NCBI GenBank assembly: GCA_030597865.1
Contig: JAUVQZ010000205.1
Location: forward strand, 1 to 5,106
DNA: 5,106 nucleotides
Direction of reading: 5' to 3'
Source: Pseudomonadota bacterium
Lineage (GTDB): Bacteria > Desulfobacterota > Desulfobulbia > Desulfobulbales > SURF-16
A program made the translations under genes and the position numbers. The notes beneath the pieces are model-generated. The model made no database searches. It saw only the letters and a program-made list of their open reading frames with translations, and was not told where the DNA came from. This document shows, one piece after another, positions 1 to 4,541 of this stretch; within the stretch, counting starts at the first letter, position 1; the number at the start of each line of letters is the position of its first letter.

Positions 1-540
1 AAGAATGATCTGGTGGAGATTATCAGGAGTTCCGACTGGGACGTCTCCCTCATGATGGGGGATAAGGGCAAGAATTATAAGGAAGAGGTGAGGCTTGGCC
101 GCGATAAGATTGCCAAACTTATTTTCGAGAATGCCTCGCAGATCACCCCGAAATACGGCATTGAGCTTGTGGACGTCATGTTCAAGAGGGTGAATTATAT
201 TGAATCCGTGCGCAGCAAGGTCTACCAGCGGATGATCTCTGAGCGTAATCGTATTGCCTCGGAGAAACGCTCCATGGGTGAGGGGCAGAAGTCGGAGATT
301 CTTGGCAAGCTTGAACGGGAGTTAAAGGATATTACCTCTGGCGCCAAGCGCGAGTCTGAAGAGATCAAGGGCCGGGCAGATGCGGCAGCGGCAAGGATTT
401 ATGCCGATGCCTACAGCAAGGATCCTGAATTCTACTCTTTTTCCAAGAGTCTGCAGAGCTATGAGAAGACGGTGAACGCCAATACCAAGTTTATCATCTC
501 CTCTGACTCAGAGTTCTATAAATACTTCGACAAGCAGTAG
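1..540 (+). CDS. hflC: HflC, band-7/SPFH membrane protease modulator (3' part, 5' end outside window)
   Basis: C-terminal 179 residues of HflC. In E. coli this protein forms the HflKC complex, which encloses and modulates the membrane protease FtsH; most of it lies on the periplasmic side. The frame is open from base 1 with no natural start (the first possible one, GTG at 13, is an internal Val), so the gene begins upstream; E. coli HflC has about 334 residues. Visible here are the end of the band-7 domain (GIELVDV at fragment residues 53-59), a charged helical, coiled-coil-like stretch (about 73-125, rich in E, K, R and A), and the hallmark YADAYSKDPEFYSF near residue 134, which from memory closely matches E. 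coli FADAFSKDPDFYAF. Its partner hflK would be expected just upstream. The gene ends with CAG TAG and is followed by an intrinsic terminator at 609-639, so it is probably last in its operon. The family call is very secure. Confidence 0.96.
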   Translation, partial: KNDLVEIIRSSDWDVSLMMGDKGKNYKEEVRLGRDKIAKLIFENASQITPKYGIELVDVMFKRVNYIESVRSKVYQRMISERNRIASEKRSMGEGQKSEILGKLERELKDITSGAKRESEEIKGRADAAAARIYADAYSKDPEFYSFSKSLQSYEKTVNANTKFIISSDSEFYKYFDKQ

Positions 541-560
541 GCGGCATTGCCAGTCTACTG
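535..560. repeat. Inverted repeat spanning both convergent stop codons
   Basis: CAGTAG (535-540) pairs with CTACTG (555-560), and an inner GGC/GCC stem surrounds ATT (543-551). Both hflC and the minus-strand gene end with Gln-TAG (CAG TAG), so the outer stem is made of the two gene ends. No U-run follows on either strand, so it is not a convincing terminator alone. It may be only a by-product of identical last codons. Confidence 0.5.
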
Positions 561-1223
561 AGGTTTTGTCCGATCATCCCCGGCCGTTGGATAGGCTGGG
601 CGCTGGGAGGCCGCATCATAGGTGATGCGGCCTTTTTTTATGGCCAGTTGGTGGAAGTGGTCCAGCTCTTTATCTGAGCTGATCTCGGTGACGCCCAGTT
701 GTTCAAAACGGCAATCGCAGCTGGCCAGTTGGCCGTCACACCAGGGGCAGACTTCAATGGGGCAACCAAATTCATGGGGTTCCCCCTCGAGACAATAGCA
801 GACCGGACAGACCTGGCTGGTGATAAAGTCTGGAGAGTAGGGCGTAAGGCCGCTGAGGTCGCCAAATTTTTTTTCAAAACTTTCCTGGGTGCCAAAGCCG
901 TAAAATTGAAGAATCTCTTTGGTGAGCCCCTCCCTTTCTGAACCGCCATATGCGGCCCTGTCATTGTTGGCCAGGTAAAAGTATGAAGACAGGGTTGTCT
1001 TGACCAAAAAGAGCATCTGGCCCTGATGTTGCTCTAAAAGGACAAGTTTTTCGATGCAGTCCTCGGTGGCATCGGGCAGGGTGCTGTAAAAGCTGTGGAA
1101 GATATTAATGGCAAGGGGGTCATGGCCAAAGGTCTCAACAAGGGCCCTGGCCTGCCTCTGCTGCTTTTTGGGGACGCCATACTCGATAAATAGGTCCAGC
1201 TCTTTAAACTTGTCGGAAATCAT
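555..1223 (-). CDS. Uncharacterised protein with C-terminal Cys-rich zinc-binding motif
   Basis: A 222-residue protein of unknown function; I recognise no enzyme family. Residues 1-130 look like a soluble, mostly helical region with no signal peptide or membrane segment. Residues 139-171 hold eight cysteines, C139-x2-C142-x-C144, C154, C159-x2-C162 and C169-x-C171, plus H150, enough for one or two structural zinc sites. The segment GEPHEFGCPIEVCPWC followed by GQLASCDC resembles a motif I recall from many unnamed bacterial proteins (H-x2-GC-x3-x-CP-x-C-x2-Q-x3-CxC); that likeness is from memory, not a search. A tail of about 50 residues follows and overlaps the hflC terminator on the other strand. 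The ATG overlaps the TGA of thiE as ATGA, and a GAGAAAGAGG stretch just upstream can serve as ribosome binding site, so translation is probably coupled to thiE. The unbroken frame, good start context and structured cysteine spacing support a real gene. A role linked to thiamine is only a guess from position. Confidence 0.82.
   Translation of the reverse strand: MISDKFKELDLFIEYGVPKKQQRQARALVETFGHDPLAINIFHSFYSTLPDATEDCIEKLVLLEQHQGQMLFLVKTTLSSYFYLANNDRAAYGGSEREGLTKEILQFYGFGTQESFEKKFGDLSGLTPYSPDFITSQVCPVCYCLEGEPHEFGCPIEVCPWCDGQLASCDCRFEQLGVTEISSDKELDHFHQLAIKKGRITYDAASQRPAYPTAGDDRTKPQ
609..639 (+). terminator. Intrinsic terminator of hflC
   Basis: A perfect 10-bp stem, GGCCGCATCA (609-618) with TGATGCGGCC (623-632), has a 4-base loop TAGG and is followed by seven T (633-639). 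This is a textbook rho-independent terminator for + strand transcription, 69 bases beyond the hflC stop codon. It lies wholly inside the 3' coding part of the convergent minus-strand gene, where it encodes roughly KKGRITYDAA. Read on the minus strand the hairpin has no following U-run, so it should act in one direction only. Confidence 0.9.
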
Positions 1224-1903
1224 ACCTCTTTCTCCGTTAACTTTTGGACAATGGCCCCATGCCAGAGGCGGGTCTCCTGGGCAATATTGTCGGCAGCGGT
1301 AAGCGCTGTGACCACGGCCAGCCTCCGGGCCCCTACGGCGGTAAGTTCAGCGATATGCTCCTTTTTTATGCCGCCCATAACGGTGAAGGGCAGGTCTGAA
1401 TGGGCTGAGTATCTGGCAATGGCCTGGGGACCAATGAAGTTATGGAGCCCGGCCTTGGTCTTTGTGGCAAAGATGGGGCCGATGTTGTAGTAGCTAGCGC
1501 CGATTTCTTTGGCGGCTGCGGCCTGTTCTTCGGTGTTTGCTGAGACGCCGATGATCAGGTCTGGCCCCAGTATGCGGGCCTCCTGGGCCGGGATATCGCT
1601 GTTGCCCAGGTGGAGCCCGTCCGCTCCGGAGAGAAGGGCGATGTCAATACGGTTATTGACGATGAAAAGGGCGCCAGCCTCGGTGGTCATCCTCCTGAAC
1701 TCTTTGGCCTTGGCCAGGAGGGAGCGGTCATCAGAGGTCTTGTCACGGAGCTGGACGATTTTGGCGCCGCCGGCCAACACCCCAGCCAGCCACTGGATAT
1801 CGGTGCGGCCGCAGGCCAGTTTTTCACAGGAAACAGGGTAGACGGTGACCTGCTCGATAAACTGTTGAAGTCGTTGGCTATATGTCAGTGGAAATAATGG
1901 CAT
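1220..1903 (-). CDS. thiE: Thiamine-phosphate synthase
   Basis: ThiE joins HMP pyrophosphate and the carboxylated thiazole phosphate to make thiamine phosphate in the cytoplasm. At 227 residues it is of usual to slightly long size for this TIM-barrel family, with about 15 extra N-terminal residues. Motifs in order: QLRDK (51-55), VNNRIDIAL (82-90), GADGLHLGNSD (93-103), IGVSANT (118-124), IGPIFATKTK (141-150, the family's GPIF-T-TK phosphate/pyrophosphate loop), VMGGI (175-179) and VVTAL (197-201). One oddity is Asn84 where B. subtilis ThiE has the Mg ligand Asp93 (usual NDR or NDD becomes NNR); the second ligand, matching Asp112, is kept as D103. The ATG at 1903 has AAGGA just upstream, though unusually close (2 bases), and I find no other in-frame start nearby. 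No TPP riboswitch pattern is visible upstream. The gene overlaps the downstream Cys-rich gene by 4 bases. The family is certain. Confidence 0.95.
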   Translation of the reverse strand: MPLFPLTYSQRLQQFIEQVTVYPVSCEKLACGRTDIQWLAGVLAGGAKIVQLRDKTSDDRSLLAKAKEFRRMTTEAGALFIVNNRIDIALLSGADGLHLGNSDIPAQEARILGPDLIIGVSANTEEQAAAAKEIGASYYNIGPIFATKTKAGLHNFIGPQAIARYSAHSDLPFTVMGGIKKEHIAELTAVGARRLAVVTALTAADNIAQETRLWHGAIVQKLTEKEV

Positions 1904-1961
1904 GGTCCTTTGGGGTTCTCGTTGTAAGTTGTTGAAATGGTGAGGTAAAAATTGTTATCCC

Positions 1962-1990
1962 TTGAGGTTTTTCGACTTTTCTCTTATAGT
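1962..1990 (+). promoter_or_regulatory. Candidate sigma70-type promoter for gltA
   Basis: TTGAGG (1962-1967) as -35 and TATAGT (1985-1990) as -10 are separated by exactly 17 bases, matching consensus at 4 of 6 and 5 of 6 positions. Transcription would start near 1997, giving a gltA leader of about 200 nt. It is the best match in the thiE-gltA gap. No comparably good promoter was found for thiE on the opposite strand. The call rests on sequence pattern only. Confidence 0.5.
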
Positions 1991-1991
1991 G

Positions 1992-2007
1992 TCTGATTCG
2001 AAACAGA
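1992..2007. promoter_or_regulatory. Operator-like palindrome at the putative gltA start site
   Basis: TCTGATTCGAAACAGA is symmetrical at 14 of 16 positions: TCTG and CAGA arms around a central TTCGAA, with one mismatched A/A pair. It begins one base after the candidate -10 and covers the predicted transcription start, where a repressor dimer would block initiation. The regulator is unknown, and the site could also serve the divergent thiE unit. A chance palindrome is possible. Confidence 0.35.
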
Positions 2008-2195
2008 TAAGAAATCAAAGGGGAATGCCGCATTTATATAGATAAAGCTTACCATCGTCAAGGGCGGCAACGTCATTGTCAAGATGATCCTCGCAATTGC
2101 TTGTTGGCGGCGGGGCAGGTTGACTCTCTTCGGGTATTTTGAAAAAACGGGGTGGCTTTTGGGGTTGTCCTTTGGATACGTTGTGAGGTTAAATT

Positions 2196-3503
2196 ATGTT
2201 GATGGATTGTATGTCGGGTGAAAAAGCAGAGTTGACCCTGGAAGGGAAGACCTATCAGCTTCCCATTGTTGTGGGTAGCATGGGTGAAAGGGCCATTGAT
2301 ATCCGTTCGTTGCGCTCCGAAACAGGCTACATCACCATTGATTCCGGCTACATGAATACCGGATCCTGCTCCAGTCAGATTACCTTTCTTAATGGCGAAC
2401 AGGGTATCTTGAACTATCGTGGCTATGCCATTGATGATCTCGCCCAGAATTGCTCCTTTGTCGAGGTGTCCTATCTCCTCTTGCACGGCAGCCTGCCGAC
2501 CAGACAGGAGCTTCTTAAGTTCAGCAGGTTATTAAACTGTTTTTCCCTTATCCATGAGGATATGGTTCATTTCTTTGATCATTTCCCGCCCAATGCGGCA
2601 CCCATGTCTATCCTCTCCTCCATGGTCAACTCGCTCTCCACCTTCTACCCTGAGATGAACGAGAATCCCCTTGAGGATATCGATAAGATGTCGGCCCGTC
2701 TTATTTCCAAGGTCCGCACCATAGCTGCTTTCAGTTATCGCAAGAGTTTGGGGGCCCCCCTGGTCATGCCCCGCCATGATTACAGCTATTGCACTAACTT
2801 CCTCAACATGATGTTTGATTCGCCGGTCAATCCCTATGTGATTGATGATGAGGTGGTGTCCGCCCTAAACAAACTGCTCATTCTCCATGCCGACCATGAG
2901 CAGAATTGCTCCACCTCAACCGTACGGCTGGTGGGCAGCGCCCGGGTGAATCTCTACGCCTCTATTTCCGCCGGCATTAATGCCCTGTGGGGCCCCTTAC
3001 ATGGTGGGGCTAATCAGGCGGTTATCGAGATGCTTGAGGAGATTCATACCAGCGGTGATGACTACAAGAAGTATATCGATAGGGCCAAGGACCGCAATGA
3101 TCCCTTCCGGCTCGTTGGTTTTGGGCACAGGGTTTACAAGAGCCATGATCCTCGGGCCCGGATTATTAAAGAGGCATGTGACCAGGTCCTGGCAGCCTTG
3201 GGAGTTGTCAATGATCCATTGCTGAACATTGCCAAGGAGTTGGAGGAGGTGGCTCTCAAGGATGAATATTTCATTGAGCGTAATCTCTACCCCAATGTTG
3301 ATTTTTACTCTGGCATTATCTATCGGGCCATTGGCATTCCCCAGAATATGTTCACCGTGATGTTTGCCCTGGGGCGTCTGCCCGGTTGGATTTCCCACTG
3401 GACCGAGATGTGGGATGACCCCAATTGGCGCATTGGCCGGCCGCGCCAGATCTATACCGGGCCCAAGAGTCGTGACTTTGTTAAAATAGAAGATCGGAAG
3501 TGA
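2196..3503 (+). CDS. gltA: Citrate synthase (type II, GltA-like)
   Basis: Condenses acetyl-CoA and oxaloacetate to citrate, the entry step of the TCA cycle, in the cytoplasm. Its 435 residues compare with 427 in E. coli GltA, and it aligns over its whole length, including the N-terminal beta domain typical of hexameric proteobacterial enzymes. Recognisable active-site segments: ILHADHEQN (H231, H234), WGPLHGGAN (H269, E. coli H264), GFGHRVY (H311, E. coli H305), DPRA (R320), NVDFYSG (D369, E. coli D362), R394 and GRPRQIYTG (R415). All key catalytic and substrate-binding residues are present. E. coli Cys206, a residue near the NADH allosteric site, is replaced by Val211, and several other NADH-pocket positions differ (for example A187, H194), while Y151, R168 and K172 look kept. 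NADH inhibition may thus be altered. The ATG at 2196 has TGAGGTT (2184-2190) at good spacing; ATG at 2202 is a less likely alternative. The gene stands alone between a candidate promoter and a strong terminator. Confidence 0.97.
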   Translation: MLMDCMSGEKAELTLEGKTYQLPIVVGSMGERAIDIRSLRSETGYITIDSGYMNTGSCSSQITFLNGEQGILNYRGYAIDDLAQNCSFVEVSYLLLHGSLPTRQELLKFSRLLNCFSLIHEDMVHFFDHFPPNAAPMSILSSMVNSLSTFYPEMNENPLEDIDKMSARLISKVRTIAAFSYRKSLGAPLVMPRHDYSYCTNFLNMMFDSPVNPYVIDDEVVSALNKLLILHADHEQNCSTSTVRLVGSARVNLYASISAGINALWGPLHGGANQAVIEMLEEIHTSGDDYKKYIDRAKDRNDPFRLVGFGHRVYKSHDPRARIIKEACDQVLAALGVVNDPLLNIAKELEEVALKDEYFIERNLYPNVDFYSGIIYRAIGIPQNMFTVMFALGRLPGWISHWTEMWDDPNWRIGRPRQIYTGPKSRDFVKIEDRK

Positions 3504-3525
3504 TTTTGAGATTGCTTCTGCGAGT

Positions 3526-3563
3526 AAAAAAAATCCCTGGCCAACCGGCCGGGGATTTTTTTT
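3526..3563. terminator. Bidirectional intrinsic terminator between gltA and fliW
   Basis: Eight A, then TCCCTGGCC (3534-3542), loop AACC, GGCCGGGGA (3547-3555) and eight T. The stem is 9 bp with one T-G wobble on the + strand and extends by A-T pairs. Flanking A and T runs give a U-tract in both directions, so it can end gltA (stop 23 bases upstream) and the flagellar transcript leaving fliW from the other side. Confidence 0.93.
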
Positions 3564-3632
3564 GGTTCATCACGGATTAGCGTGGATCCTTGATTTTTAG
3601 ATTTTTAGTCTTTCCCCGTTCAGCCTTGAACT

Positions 3633-3679
3633 GCCAACCCTTCGACAAGCTCAGGGCAATGCCACCCTGCCCTGTTGGC
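3633..3679. repeat. REP-like short palindromic repeat
   Basis: Contains CCCTTCGACAAGCTCAGGG (3638-3656), a sequence I recognise as a short repeat scattered between genes in many environmental bacterial genomes. When wrongly translated it gives the familiar LSLSKG or FDKLRA peptides, both readable here. Two nested stems are visible: CAGGGCA (3652-3658) with TGCCCTG (3668-3674), and GCCAAC (3633-3638) with GTTGGC (3674-3679, sharing one base). It starts 3 bases beyond the fliW stop codon. Such elements are usually moved by REP-associated tyrosine transposases (RAYT) encoded elsewhere; none is present here. The family likeness is from memory and only one copy is in the window. Confidence 0.7.
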
Positions 3680-3682
3680 CGG

Positions 3683-4171
3683 CTACCCTTTACTTTCAGT
3701 AAAGACGGGCCAGCGGACATCGTAGGTCGCCGGATCAAGAAGGACCTGGCAGGCCAGGCGTTTGTCGGCATTGAGGACAATGGGCCCTAGAAGGTTGGCG
3801 GTCATCTCCAGGGGCCTGCCATGGGGAATGGTGAGAATGAGGAGAAGCTCAGGCTTTGAGCTGTTTATGTGCAAATCCTTCAGGGTGGAGGCTGAAATTT
3901 TCGGACTGTACTGGGGGACGAGGCTGGCTGAGGGTATCACCACAAAGGCCAGGTCGGGGTCGTCTACGGACTGGAACCATGTGAAGGGTGATTTGTCTCC
4001 ATGGTGGCGCATGATAAAACGGTGGGAGTCAGGAAAGCCGAGAAAGGGCGCGGTCATGCGGATTATCTTATCTGGCTGGATCTCAATTTCACCGAAACGG
4101 CTGGTGTGGACCTTCAGAAGATCTCTGTTGTTCTGTTCTTGAACTGCGGCGCTCATAATTGTTCTGTCCAT
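3683..4171 (-). CDS. fliW: Flagellar assembly factor FliW (CsrA antagonist)
   Basis: A small cytoplasmic protein that binds CsrA and relieves its repression of flagellin translation; it also binds flagellin, so secretion of flagellin frees FliW (the B. subtilis model). At 162 residues it is of family size. Recognisable segments: RFGEIEI (25-31), PFLGFPDSHRF (42-52), WFQSVDDPDLAFVVI (65-79, the conserved S-x-DDPDLAF core) and MTANLLGPIVLN (123-134, the conserved TANL-x-P-I-x-N motif). Two starts are possible: ATG at 4171 with a poor ribosome binding site, or ATG at 4156 (MSAAVQ) with GGA about 10 bases upstream; the longer form is given. It lies 37 bases downstream of csrA on the same strand, last in the visible flagellar run, and is followed by a REP-like repeat and a bidirectional terminator. 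Confidence 0.95.
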   Translation of the reverse strand: MDRTIMSAAVQEQNNRDLLKVHTSRFGEIEIQPDKIIRMTAPFLGFPDSHRFIMRHHGDKSPFTWFQSVDDPDLAFVVIPSASLVPQYSPKISASTLKDLHINSSKPELLLILTIPHGRPLEMTANLLGPIVLNADKRLACQVLLDPATYDVRWPVFTESKG

Positions 4172-4208
4172 CTGCTTGAATTAAAGAAGGCTAGGGATCT
4201 GTCGGCCA

Positions 4209-4442
4209 TCAGGGCCGGTCCTTGAAAAAATCGGTAAGGGAAGAGAGGTCTGCCGGGGCCTCCAGGGCCGCCTTCCTGTTCTCTTCGACAATCCTGTCAT
4301 AGACCTCGTTGCGGTGGATGTTGACATGGTGTGGGGCGTCAACCCCTATCTTGACCTGTCCGCCTTTGATTTCCAGAATCTTAATGGTTATCTCATCGGC
4401 AATCTTAATGGCCTCACCAATTTTTCTGGCAAGGATGAGCAT
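4209..4442 (-). CDS. csrA: Carbon storage regulator CsrA (RsmA), RNA-binding translational regulator
   Basis: A dimeric RNA-binding protein that recognises GGA motifs in mRNA leaders and mostly blocks ribosome access. At 77 residues it is longer than the 61 of E. coli CsrA and close to the 74 of B. subtilis. The N-terminal strand MLILARKIGE keeps L4 and R6, and IHRNEVYDRI keeps R44; L4 and R44 are key RNA-contact residues in E. coli. After the core, EENRKAALEAP (53-63) resembles the B. subtilis C-terminal helix, including N55, which I recall as important for FliW sensitivity; this fits the fliW gene next door. The ATG at 4442 has a strong GGGAGGA Shine-Dalgarno sequence 4 bases upstream. It sits between flgL (99 bases upstream) and fliW (37 bases downstream), a common flagellar arrangement. 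Confidence 0.97.
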   Translation of the reverse strand: MLILARKIGEAIKIADEITIKILEIKGGQVKIGVDAPHHVNIHRNEVYDRIVEENRKAALEAPADLSSLTDFFKDRP

Positions 4443-4541
4443 ATTTTCCTCCCGGGTTAGAAAAGCATTCTATTAGCTTCAAAGAGTACCATGATTGGCG
4501 GCAGTCAGGGTACACCTTCCTTATGGATCCCCTGAATTTTT
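4443..4541 (-). promoter_or_regulatory. csrA leader with GGA motifs, probable CsrA autoregulatory site
   Basis: This 99-base spacer holds at least three GGA motifs on the minus strand: GGGGATCC (4532-4525), AAGGAAGG (4522-4515) and GGGAGGA (4453-4447), the last being the csrA Shine-Dalgarno sequence. TCAGGG (4535-4530) can pair with CCCTGA (4510-4505), putting AAGGAAGG in a 19-base loop, although a small TCC/GGA stem in that loop could partly hide it. GGA in a hairpin loop plus GGA at the ribosome binding site is the known layout of CsrA-bound leaders. No clear promoter is seen, so csrA may be read with flgL. Binding is inferred. Confidence 0.5.

Noticed and set aside
699..941. Plus-strand open frame of about 80 codons opposite the Cys-rich gene
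   Set aside because: No ribosome binding site or recognisable protein features. It mirrors the minus-strand gene, whose cysteine motif and coupling to thiE are much more convincing.
1983..2018. Minus-strand promoter for thiE using TATAAG (1988-1983)
   Set aside because: The nearest -35-like element, TTGATT (2018-2013), is 24 bases away, too far for a sigma70 promoter.
2120..2148. TTGACT at 2120 as a second gltA promoter
   Set aside because: The -35 match is good, but 17 bases downstream lies AAAAAC, not a -10 element.
2079..2486. Minus-strand open frame across the start of gltA
   Set aside because: It covers the gltA N-terminus and shows no family features; a shadow of a strongly conserved gene.
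2750..2760. GGGGGCCCCC palindrome inside gltA
   Set aside because: It encodes Gly-Ala-Pro in a conserved part of the enzyme and has no U-run or promoter context.
3571..3608. Small hairpin CACG/CGTG (3571-3584) and tandem ATTTTTAG (3593-3608)
   Set aside because: The stem is only 4-5 bp and the tandem is two copies of an AT-rich octamer; both are expected by chance next to the real terminator.
3577..3790. Small open frames on both strands over the gltA-fliW gap
   Set aside because: They contain the peptides LSLSKG and FDKLRA, which are translations of the REP-like repeat, and the rest overlaps fliW out of frame.
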